This document shows positions 55,170 to 64,000 of a stretch of 64,000 nucleotides of DNA, in pieces (the first letter of the stretch is position 1; the number at the start of each line of letters is the position of its first letter). The notes under the pieces were generated by a model, which made no database searches, was not told the origin of the DNA, and saw nothing but the letters and a program-made list of their open reading frames with translations. The stretch is taken from NCBI GenBank assembly GCA_947247005.1, contig OX365952.1:42016722-42080721 (forward strand). Reading direction: 5' to 3'. The stretch is from Spisula solida (lineage: Eukaryota; Mollusca; Bivalvia; Venerida; Mactridae). The position numbers and the translations under genes are program-made.

Positions 55170-57240
55170 GACTGGTTAATCATTGTGCATAGAAATTTTA
55201 ATGATATATTTTAACGACAAACTACTAAATGTGACTGTGTTGTAAGGATTGTGTAGTCTTCCAAGGGCTTAATGACCGAACTCCTATGTGCATACAAATG
55301 GTATGTTTGGTCATTATTATTACCTAGTAGATGCATCCCAGTAATCTCTTTTCATGGACTTTTCCCTGGAATTTGGCAATTTCTACTGACAATACAACTC
55401 TAATCATTGTAGTATTTACATTTCTACATTATTTTACATAAAGTATACACCAGTAATAAATATACAATCAAACTACAATTTAAATGGTATTTTTTAAAAT
55501 CACGTTTGCCTTTGAAGCCAAGGTCCTACTAATGGGGAATTCGTCATCGGCGACATAGTTTCTCCAGATTTGCAGAACCTATCCCCGACGCCCCCTGTGC
55601 TCCCCCTAGACCACGAGGACCTTGTTCTCGATGCCTCCCGAAGCTCATTAATTTTCATTCGGAGGACATCGCCGAGGCAAAAAAATATTAACTTATAATA
55701 TGCAATGTAAAACTACAAGTTAATACAAAATGTATAAAAGTGTGTACTTACCAGTAGGTGCGACTTCAAACTTGGTAGCAATATACTCTTTTGGTCAGGC
55801 GACAACCTATCCAACGACTCAAGTTCAAAACGTAAATGACTACTCTGATAGATTGATCTATTTATAAATATGTTTCTATTTATTAGATCGTATCTACTAA
55901 TTGCTTTACAAACACATGTCCCTAATTGCTTGGACAACACTGACCAGCTTAGTATCGTATTTAAATAAAATTGACATACATTGTTTGGAAGCGGATGGTA
56001 TGATCTGCATGTGTATTATTACCCATAACTTGATCAAAATGTGTTTGATTAAGTTGAAATTCTCAACATATGCAGCTTGGATATGTGGAATTACAATTCA
56101 ATTGGTTTTATAACAATCTGATAACAAGTTTTACAAACAGAATAAACAAATGATGACATCAGCAAAAGCTAATGTCACACGTTTTTGCCATGTGTTCATC
56201 GGGTGTTTATCAGATTGTTAATGCAGCTATATATCCTCTTTGCTGATCAAGTGTATGTTCTTATCACCGAGAGAGAAATAAAGAAAACAAAGATAAGAAT
56301 AAAGCCCAATTTAGGTTTATACCTACTCACTTTTTGTGTTAAAGTTTGAAAGAGTTACCTCCCTTCGAACATAAAATTTAAACTGTATTTTTAAAAGTTA
56401 ATAAGCACCATTGTGTTGAGTGAAAAACTTTGTGTTTTTTGAATGTAACAATATATCTTAAATTTAATTGACCATAAATACAAATAATGTAATAATAATT
56501 TGCACCTACGCGTAAATTTCTCGTGCATTTTACGTGTTTTGATGTTTCATGGTTCAGTAATCCGATGTATTTAATTTTGAAGAAAAAACTAAATTAATAT
56601 AATCCGAAAACTACTCTTTATGCCTAGCCAACTCGCTTTTTCAACTTCAGTTTGGTCCACATGACCACTTCCATTGTCATGAATATAGGCTCATAAGAAG
56701 CGCATTGTGATGCAGATTTTAAATATGTATGAGTACTTACGACCTTTTAATTCTAAGCCAGCGATATGATGACTCATACACATTTTTTTACTACTAATCA
56801 TTGTGATTTTTGTGTGGCGTAAACGCCACACAATGATATTACCACTTTTCAGCTTACGACCAATTTAACGCATTAGGCCTCGGCAAATAAATAGTTCTAT
56901 GATTTGAACAATATTACAAGCATGCAACACAGGTTACACGTATCATTGGACCTGATTTGTTTACAATACCAACATTTACTTATATTAAGACCAACAATTT
57001 TATCAGACTTTTATTTTTAGAGGATTTTTATAGCAAATCATTCCGCAACGGACTATATTTTTACTACCAACGAATGTTCTCACTGGTGGCGGGAATCTAA
57101 TAGTTCCCACGGTTTTCAATCGTATACTGTAACGTATGTAAATCACTCCGCCGCTGCACATTGCAGACGATGACCTAATTATGTTGTATACAAACATTGA
57201 TGCTATATATAGCTGGTGGGGGGAACTGAAATAGTTCTAC
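55170..57240. other. Intergenic DNA without recognised gene
   Basis: About 2 kb of AT-rich sequence. It includes a repeat at 56606-56766 related to 60916-61091, and nothing else that I can support. Confidence 0.4.
56606..56766 (+). repeat. Dispersed repeat, partial copy of the 60.9-kb MITE
   Basis: AAAACTACTCTTTATGCC, CATGACCACTTCC, ATAGGCTCATAAGAAGCGC and the end TTTTAATTCTAAGCCAGCGA match 60916-61091 in order. The left inverted end is not present here. Confidence 0.7.
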
Positions 57241-57242
57241 GT

Positions 57243-57640
57243 ACATATCGATCGGCCGATTAACGATGTTATCGCGGTAAGCGTTAAACGCACTAGTCAA
57301 TTTCTACCGTGCTTTATATAAGACATCATAATTTTCGTATCTATTATCCGATTTTGAATATTTAAAGCTTGTAATGAAGCAGAGATATATGTCTCTCTTT
57401 TAGACAACATTCAACACGATACCCTAATTAGTTAATCCACGGCGACGAGTAAGAATCCGTTCCGCGTAAAAGTAAGTTTAAAATATCCCGTTTTATACCA
57501 AATAAACGGTCGAAAATCATCAATTATTAATTTAATATTCGATCGATTTTGTTCGTTAAGCTTGTTTTAAAAGCTAATACTTAAAGGTTTTATAAAATGT
57601 AAAACTTGTTTTTAAAGCATTAATCGGCCGATCGATATGT
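57243..57640. repeat. Pair of 21-bp inverted repeats around about 350 bp
   Basis: ACATATCGATCGGCCGATTA (57243-57263) recurs inverted as TTAATCGGCCGATCGATATG at about 57619-57639. The centre ATCGGCCGAT is itself palindromic. The enclosed DNA has TTTATATAAGAC at about 57315. Whether this is a mobile element cannot be told from one copy. Confidence 0.6.
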
Positions 57641-57649
57641 GGGAGCGAC

Positions 57650-59520
57650 GCCATGTTTACCCCTTTTGCATACGTTAATATAGAGTGTCATTTAATTAAC
57701 ATGCGTGGTCATACGGAGAATAAACAGTCAGTTATCTTGACACTGGTCGAATTCTCCAAGTTAAAAATGGTATTTGTAAATATCCCTTCATTGATGCTCA
57801 GCAGTTACTTAAGTAAGTTCCAGGTAACTGCTGGTTCTCTTGGTGTCTTTAGCAGCACAAATGTTTGAGTAAGGGTGGGCTTATCAGAACTGTGACATAA
57901 AATTATGATACCACCTGGATTCGATATTGGATTTAATAGCATCAGTACGCCACACACGAGTACTTTCAGTGCTTTGATTTTACATGTGATAAAATATTAT
58001 TTTTATTTTTGCCTTTTATGTTTAAGTCATTAGTTTTTATTAAGTATTTAATAGGTACTAGTCTCTTATAACTCTGATTAGAGTGGCAATACAATTATGT
58101 TTTAGTTTGATATATGTAATTGTATTATATACACCTCCCTTATTCCAGTCATTAACTTTAGCCTGCTTTATCCCGATATAATATCACATCTTGGTTTTAG
58201 TTAGCGATTTATACCGGCTGTCAGAGAAATTTGAAAATGGTACAAGTGTGATTTTCAGCTCCAAATTATTTTCAATAATCAAGCAAGTGTCGTCATATCT
58301 CGATATATTCGACATTTTCTAGGGGCCACTTTCATGCAGATCTAGACATTTGTACACAGTTTTGTGTATGTCGTGCACTGCTGTTTCTGTTAAAAGCTGC
58401 CTTTCCTGACCGATATGTTGTTATCTTGAAGGACCATCTGAATTAAAGCTATGTGAAGTTGGCTCGACATACGACATTAAAAAAATCGAATGTCGTGCCT
58501 CACGACATACGACATTGGGAAACGACATTCAAAACATCATCAAAATCGCATGACGAGCCAACTTCACACATCTCTTAATTAAACTGTAACTTCATTCAGA
58601 ATAGATGTTGGCGATATGTTGTTGGTATGACCGTACACATCATATGGTGTGGCTTTTAATGTTTGTAGGAAATGATGCCACTTTGTTTGAATCAAGTGAA
58701 CTCTCTATGAACACTCCTTCCTACCTGACCTCTCCTTTAAGGTGCAATACAAAATGTAGTTATTTCTAAGAATTGATGTATGAACAATGGTCGGCACACC
58801 TTGTACTTCGTCAGACGATAATTTGCAAGACATGCCTTGAACTTTAATTTCCAAGAAACAACCGAGAAACTGTGAAAGGCGAGACCGGATGGTATTAAAT
58901 GATATCCCCACTATAGGCCACCACTCCCCATATAATTTACAACTTATGTTATTGTAGCCACGTTATATAATATGTTTACGTCATATGTGCATGTTTTTTT
59001 TATTTTAACCTGTAGAGTGAGAGCGAATAAAGATATGTTCCATTCTGCTCTACTTTATGCCTATTGAGAATGTCATAGAGAGTTTGTTAAAACACAAACA
59101 ACAAACATTTAACCTCATGTTATTTATGTTCTTGTGGGTGTGCAGCTAACATCGATCTGTGGCGCCCAGGACTATCGAACATGTAAGAGGTTAAAAACCT
59201 GTACCTAAACTATAACATAAACATTAGGCCGACGCTCGGGCGACTGCAATAGCTCCCCTTATTCTACGAATAGTGGAGCTAAAAATAATCAAATCAATGA
59301 TAAGAGATTGAAATTGAGTGTCATTGAGTAAAAAGACCGAAATATCAAAAGAACTAAACCGTTTTCATTGTTCTTTTACTATGTAATGCTATTCGGCTCA
59401 TTCAATCACTATCCTTGCTCGAACATAATATTATGACGACCTAACTTTTTATTTATAATTTGACATGTTTTAAAAATATTTATCACATGTTTGACGTCGC
59501 GTAGCGTAATAAAGCCATTA
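57650..59520. other. Intergenic DNA, one short MITE, no gene seen
   Basis: Apart from the inverted-repeat element at 58450-58571, no feature can be supported. Confidence 0.4.
58450..58571. mobile_element. Short MITE-like inverted repeat (about 120 bp)
   Basis: TATGTGAAGTTGGCTCGACA at the left and TGACGAGCCAACTTCACACA at the right are inverted repeats. Inside, CGACATACGACATT occurs twice, with further ACGACATTC echoes. Confidence 0.65.
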
Positions 59521-59527
59521 TTTAATA

Positions 59528-60211
59528 GAGGATCTTGCATGAGTGCTCATTACATACGAGTTTTATTAAACGAGTGGACAAAATGATATGACACGAGGCT
59601 TTGCCGAGTGTTATATCGTTTTTGTCGACGAGTTTAATAAAACTCGTATGTAATGAGCACGAATGTAAGATTCTATTTATCACATAACATTAGAGAACGC
59701 TCCTATTCGTTCAAAATGATGATGTACGCTGCATAGGTTTCAGCCAAAATTTAGCGGTACAACGAACGCGACGTCATGACGACGTTGGTATTATCCTGAC
59801 GTCATGGGTCAATTAATGCATGGATTGGCTTACGTCGCGTCAGGCTAATCTGCATATTTATTGCACACTCTGGGAGTGCCGAACGATATTTACGGCACGG
59901 CTTTACGGCACTGCTGGACCGCGGGTTATGTGATAATTTTTGATAATACACTAGTGTAATAAAGCTTTGACGTCATTCAAAGTATAGGCGACGTCGTCAA
60001 AGTTGCGCGTTTATTATAGTGAAAGTAAGTAGCTATTTTATGTTTCGGCCAGAAAAATGCTAACATGTGATAAAAAGAACATTACATTCGTGACTTTCCA
60101 CATTGAATTTATTAAACTCGTTGAATAAAATCGAAAAGAGCCTCGCATTTTATTATTTTATTCAACTCGTTTAATAAATTCAATATGAAAAGACACTCAT
60201 GTAATATCCTC
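59528..60211. mobile_element. TA-flanked element with a long hairpin at each end (684 bp)
   Basis: Begins TA-GAGGATCTTGCATGAGTG and ends ACTCATGTAATATCCTC-TA, so it has inverted ends and a TA on each side (59526-59527, 60212-60213). The first approximately 145 bp fold into a hairpin (CTCATTACATACGAGTTTTA / AAAACTCGTATGTAATGAG around CGAGGCTTTGCCGAG). The last approximately 135 bp form a second, inverted hairpin (CACATTGAATTTATTAAACT / AATAAATTCAATATG). TTTATCACATAA follows the left hairpin and ATGTGATAAAAA precedes the right one. The left hairpin is homologous to that of the 937-bp elements. Confidence 0.8.
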
Positions 60212-60307
60212 TATATATTTTATGCCTGTCATGTACGTATGTCAATTTGTTTAGTTAACTTTGTTCCTGTTTAAACTTGTTACAAATGGGATGTTCATTG
60301 TTAAACA

Positions 60308-60389
60308 GCATTGTATTGTATTGTATTGTATTGTATTGTATTGTATTGTATTGTAATGTATTGTATTGTATTGTATTGTATTGTATTGT
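60308..60389. repeat. (TATTG)n microsatellite
   Basis: About sixteen TATTG units with one TAATG variant. The 62-residue frame with ILYC repeats is its translation. Confidence 0.92.
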
Positions 60390-60468
60390 TAATTTGTTTG
60401 TATGTTCATGTATTTTATTTATCATCTTAATGAGTTACCTTCTGAAAATAACGAGATTGTTATAATTA

Positions 60469-60634
60469 CAGTGAAGTTCCGCTAATAAGACCAGACAAAA
60501 TGGTAGTCTTAATAGTGAATCGGTCTTATTAGCGGACCTTTTTTGTCCTAAATTTAATACTTTGGGACCTTAAACTGGCAAAATTCTGCATGATTTCAAA
60601 ATAATCAAAGTGGTCTTATTAGCGGAACTTTACT
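60469..60634. mobile_element. pogo-like MITE (166 bp)
   Basis: CAGTGAAGTTCCGCTAATAA and, at the right as reverse complement, AGTAAAGTTCCGCTAATAAG are inverted ends. A second copy of TCTTATTAGCGGACC occurs inside, at about 60523. TA lies next to the left end. Confidence 0.75.
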
Positions 60635-60866
60635 ATTACTGTATTATTGTTTCCTATTTTTAGTATGTGTTGTATTATTAACGAATATAATGCTTATACA
60701 AACTACCACACGCGTAATGTGTGGGGTACAGGTGCGTGTGGTCTAGTGAAATGATCATACACCTATGGAACAGGGCGTTTTTTTGTAAGACAGAACGGTC
60801 AGTGGGGTCTCAAACCCAAAATTTTATATCTTTTAGATTGGCAAAGGTAGCAACTAGGATATATCT

Positions 60867-61086
60867 CTGGCTTAGAATTAGAAGGTCGTTAGTACAAAAT
60901 CAATAGTTTGAGAAAACAAGAACAAACTTCTGAAAACTACTCTTTACTTATGGAAAACAAGCTTCTTAAACTTAAGTTTGGCCAACATGACCACTTCCGA
61001 TTTTCATGAAAATAGGCTTATAAGAAGCGCCTTGAGATGCAGATTTCAAATATCTTATTAGGGCGTACCTTCTAATTCTAAGCCAG
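60867..61086. mobile_element. MITE with CTGGCTTAGAATTAGAAGGT ends (220 bp)
   Basis: The 20-bp CTGGCTTAGAATTAGAAGGT at the left is perfectly inverted at the right (ACCTTCTAATTCTAAGCCAG). The inner part matches 56606-56766. Target duplication is not clear. Confidence 0.75.
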
Positions 61087-61424
61087 CGACATGTATTTGC
61101 TTTAACTTGATACCTAACATTTTGATAATCCGTGCAGTCTAGCTGTAAACATAGATCGATTTACTCTGTCTACTTTACAGAGCTATGTGTCTTCTATGTG
61201 AAAGGCGACTTTCTGAAAAGCAAATAGGTTCTTGAGCTTCCTGACTCACCGTATTTGCCAGGCATTGTCCCTACTTTATCTGTTTCCAAGACTCTAAAAA
61301 ATTATTTTCGGGAAAAACATCAAGAACATTTTGAAATTGGTTTGGCTCATGTCCAGTATATGAACAGTATATGTAGGAATTCTAATATAATCGCATTTTA
61401 AAAAATGGATTATTCTACCGTAAC

Positions 61425-61838
61425 ATCGACCATCTATTGAAGGTGTGTACTTCAAGGGGAACATCGACCATCTATTGAAGGTGTGTACTTCAAGGGGAAC
61501 ATCGACCATCTATTGAAGGTGCATACATCAAGGGGAACATCGACCATCTATTGAAGGTGTATACTTCAAGGGGAACATCGACCATCTATTGAAGGTGTAT
61601 ACTTCAAGGGGAACACCGACCATCTATTGAAGGTGTATACTTCAAGGGGAACATCGACCATCTATTGAAGGTGTATACTTCAAGGGGAACACCGACCATC
61701 TATTGAAGGTGTATACTTCAAGGGGAACATCGACCATCTATTGAAGGTGTATACTTCAAGGGGAACATCGACCATCTATTGAAGGTGTATACTTCAAGGG
61801 GAACATCGACCATCTATTGAAGGTGTATACTTCAAGGG
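61425..61838. repeat. 38-bp minisatellite, about 11 copies
   Basis: The unit is GGGGAACATCGACCATCTAT, TGAAGGTGTATACTTCAA, nearly uniform (ACACCG and GCATACAT variants). It lies about 150 bp downstream of the stop of the multi-Kazal gene, so it may be in the 3' UTR or flank. Confidence 0.95.
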
Positions 61839-61982
61839 GATCAAACGACGTTAAAATTAAAACCGACCAAGGAAACATTGACTTTGGTGCATTCCAGTTT
61901 GAACACTCCTTGTATATTGTCAAAAAGTGAATCAAATGAAAGTTAAGAAGTGAACATTTTAATATCGTTTCCATCTGACAAT

Positions 61983-62101
61983 TTATCCAAGAACACTGGC
62001 ACTCAATCTGTCAGTACTACATTCTCCCATAGAAGCCAAATCAAGGGATCCACCGTTCATACTGTACTTGCATTGTGCATTCGCGAAGTAGCATTTATTA
62101 G
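61983..62101 (-). CDS. Multi-Kazal gene, last coding exon
   Basis: Acceptor TTTCAG. NKCYFANAQCKYSMNGGSLD and SMGEC close the last domain, followed by a short tail STDRLSASVLG and TAA. Confidence 0.87.
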
Positions 62102-63713
62102 CTGAAACAAATAAATATTGACATTCATTTACTGAAGCATTAATTTATAAGATCGTTATATGAACGTAACTATTCCAAGTCAGGCTTGCATAGGAGCCGC
62201 GACCGTAGTCCAGAGGTTTATCAATGCGCTGGATTCCCGATCACGGCAAATCATACTCTTCCATGAAAATTTGACATTAATGTCGATTTTCCTCTACATG
62301 CGAAGAAGTGGCCGTTTCCTTGTAGAAGGGTAAAATCGTATTTGTTAGGACACAGGCAGATGGATGAATTGACCACAGCCTTATAATAACTGAAACAAGG
62401 AATCGGTAAAGCCGAATTATGCTCCCCGAAGCAAGTGCTCGTCCTAATGTGGGAAATAACATACATGAAAACCTGCTATTTTGACAATAAATTGACATTA
62501 AATTTCGAGATTATCCATAATCAATTTGAAAGAGCCTCGTTTAAAACTTTTTGCGTGACGTCGTTAACGTCTTATTTGTCGTTATTCGACGTAAATGTAA
62601 CAAGTATTTCATTAACACAGTATTTGATCAATTCAATAGTGATAGGTTAAATAAGTATACATGTCAACATACCGTACGTGTTTCCATCGCTTCCGCAGAT
62701 TGGAGCTTTCTGTGTGTTGTCGCAATTCATCATCGTGCATTGATTGGTTAAAGGTTTGGTGCCGGAAGTATCTATAGCGAGACCGCTTGTGTCAGGTTTG
62801 GTACTACATGCACCTGCGGTTGCACCCAGTGTTTCTCCCTTCATCCTGTATTGACATTCGGCAATAGCGAAGAAGCATTTGCTCTCTGCAAAATGGCAGT
62901 TTTAACAGCATTTTAATTAAACGATGAATTGTGAAAATAGTACTTAATATTCGAAAGACGTAACCCTGTTCATTTCAGGTAAGAGTTATCAATCTCGATT
63001 TGCAAAAACATGTAAGATTGTAACATGTATGAGAGATAGGACAAAAAATCTAAATGAAATATTTTTTTCAAACTGTGTATGTTAGAAACAGAAAAAAAAA
63101 CAAGCATACGCCACCGAACCTGTGTATGAGATATCTACCATTGAAACTAGGGAGTTTCTCCAAATTTGCGTACTCAACGGCAGGGAACCCCTAAAAAAGT
63201 TGACCTATGGCCGTTTTTCTGTTAGTGTGAACAAATTCCATTACAAATGTATTGGGTAAAGGGCTTTGATTTGACACAATAGATTACTCTCCCTTGGTTT
63301 GTTAATCCGTAGGACCAATCGTGAAAGCTCGGCCATTTCTGTTTGTCTCCGGTAAATATATATCTATTGCAATGCATAAAGGCCGAGGTGATCAGAATGC
63401 CGTAACCAGAGACTAGTATTTATAGAGAGAGTTTCTTATTCATATCTCCTGTCAGGGCCAATGACTGGCTGTAAGTTATAAACGTACTACTTACGGTAAG
63501 TCACACCATTGGATCCGCATACTGGATATTTCTCAGTAGTGTCGCATCTCATGTTGCATTGGTCGACAGCAGAGGTTAAAGGTTTGGTGCCCGAAGTTTC
63601 AATAGCCAGTCCACTAGTGTCAACTTTTCTACAAGGACCCAGGCTTGCCACGTCAAGTGTTTGACCGGCCATCTTATGTTTACACTGAGCTGCCATGAAG
63701 TCGCACTTGGTCT
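61983..63713 (-). CDS. Multi-Kazal secreted protein gene, 3' exons
   Basis: Three exons (63713-63495, 62885-62673, 62101-61983) join in phase, 182 or more codons ending in TAA at 61985-61983. Each internal exon holds the second half of one Kazal domain (TKC..C..C), a linker with the shared motif VDTSGLAIETSGTKPLT or close variant, and the first half of the next domain up to CGSNGVTY. At least two full Kazal domains span the joins. The first exon here begins with the second half of a domain, so upstream exons with the signal peptide lie beyond 64000. The expected role is protease inhibition or an extracellular matrix function. It resembles the gene at 48.9-50.6 kb in domain type and intron position. 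Confidence 0.85.
62110..62670. other. Intron of multi-Kazal gene
   Basis: Between matched splice borders. Frames of 66-73 codons on both strands have no recognised features. A weak tRNA-like patch (GTAGTCCAGAGGTTTATC) at about 62212 is too incomplete to call. Confidence 0.6.
62673..62885 (-). CDS. Multi-Kazal gene, penultimate exon
   Basis: Acceptor TTTGCAG, donor GTATGT, 70 codons. SKCFFAIAECQYRMKGETLG and GACSTK finish a domain. DTSGLAIDTSGTKPLTNQ is the linker, and CTMMNCDNTQKAPICGSDGN-TY starts the last domain. Phase 1 to 1, a diverged duplicate of the preceding exon. Confidence 0.88.
62886..63494. other. Intron of multi-Kazal gene with hairpin repeat
   Basis: Between matched splice borders. 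Contains the repeat at 63318-63400 and otherwise unremarkable AT-rich DNA. Confidence 0.6.
63318..63400. repeat. Dispersed hairpin repeat, copy B
   Basis: CAATCGTGAAAGCTCGGCCA and CATAAAGGCCGAGGTGATCA, as at 26197-26264, with an additional TATATCTATTGCAATG in the loop. Confidence 0.65.
63495..63713 (-). CDS. Multi-Kazal gene, antepenultimate exon
   Basis: Acceptor TTTTCAG, donor GTAAGT, 72 codons. TKCDFMAAQCKHKMAGQTLD and SLGPC finish one Kazal domain. DTSGLAIETSGTKPLTSAVD is the linker, and QCNMRCDTTEKYPVCGSNGV-TY starts the next. Phase 1 to 1. Confidence 0.88.
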
Positions 63714-64000
63714 CTGAAAAAAATCAATATTAACGTTTCTTTACAGAATATAAACGGGTTTTCGACTCGGTTTTGACCCTTGAAATTTCCAACAAGCCAC
63801 ATTTTGACCACAGGTAATTGTATCATTAATAAAGAGAAAATAAATTTTTTTTATAATATCTTAGAAAGACTTATAACACGGGAAATTGACCACCCGGTCA
63901 CTGAGGTGCAGTTTGTTTTTAATTAACATTTCAATAATACTGGTGTAATATTTGTATATAATCAGAAACTAGAGAGCTTCGTCTTTAATTTGATACCAAT

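Overview
The window is eukaryotic genomic DNA, most likely from a bivalve mollusc. Three things point there. Short conserved exons are separated by long introns with GT/AG borders. Non-coding DNA is packed with interspersed and tandem repeats. Several repeats are of kinds common in bivalve genomes, such as the 'GACCTAGTTTTTGACC' family, the 'AAAGGGCCATAACTCC' family and ACGG-rich stretches beside 'GGTGAGCTAAAAA' ends. The species cannot be fixed from sequence alone. No prokaryotic operon, CRISPR array or rRNA gene is visible.

Layout. 1-8.4 kb is almost all repeats: bivalve interspersed repeats, a decayed non-LTR retrotransposon (minus strand, 3.86-5.15 kb) whose N-terminal ORF carries a 2A-like motif and a PHD-type zinc finger, and a clean 5'-truncated L1/Tx1-like insertion (6.73-7.95 kb) with poly(A) and a 15-bp target duplication. 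8.55-9.49 kb is a 25-bp minisatellite. 9.51-14.42 kb (minus) holds the 5' exons of a macro-domain protein resembling PARP14-like proteins; its large exon contains a coding 36-bp minisatellite. 14.5-27 kb has no convincing gene. It holds a Tc1/mariner-like MITE, a 2-kb minisatellite that reverses orientation in the middle, a tRNA-derived SINE and a solo LTR with 4-bp target duplication.

27.7-43.1 kb (minus) is a nearly complete SLC23-type nucleobase/ascorbate transporter gene. I could join twelve coding exons in phase, about 628 residues. Its introns are loaded with minisatellites (43, 54 and 57 bp), MITEs, a foldback element and one copy of a 937-bp element. 43.2-48.8 kb has SINEs and a miniature Harbinger-like element. 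48.88-50.62 kb (minus) is a complete three-exon gene for a 71-residue secreted single-Kazal protein. Immediately upstream lie a second, apparently identical copy of the 937-bp element and a 2.1-kb, 50-bp minisatellite. 54.3-61.9 kb is mobile-element debris, including a TA-flanked element with a long hairpin at each end. 61.98-63.71 kb (minus) has the last three exons of a multi-Kazal secreted protein gene whose 5' part lies beyond the right edge.

The genes are independent transcription units and I see no pathway shared by all. The two Kazal genes share an intron inside the Kazal domain at the same place and phase, so they probably derive from one ancestor. The most unusual material is the mobile DNA: hairpin-terminated elements, an identical recent element pair, paired SINE families with a shared central domain, and the inverted minisatellite.
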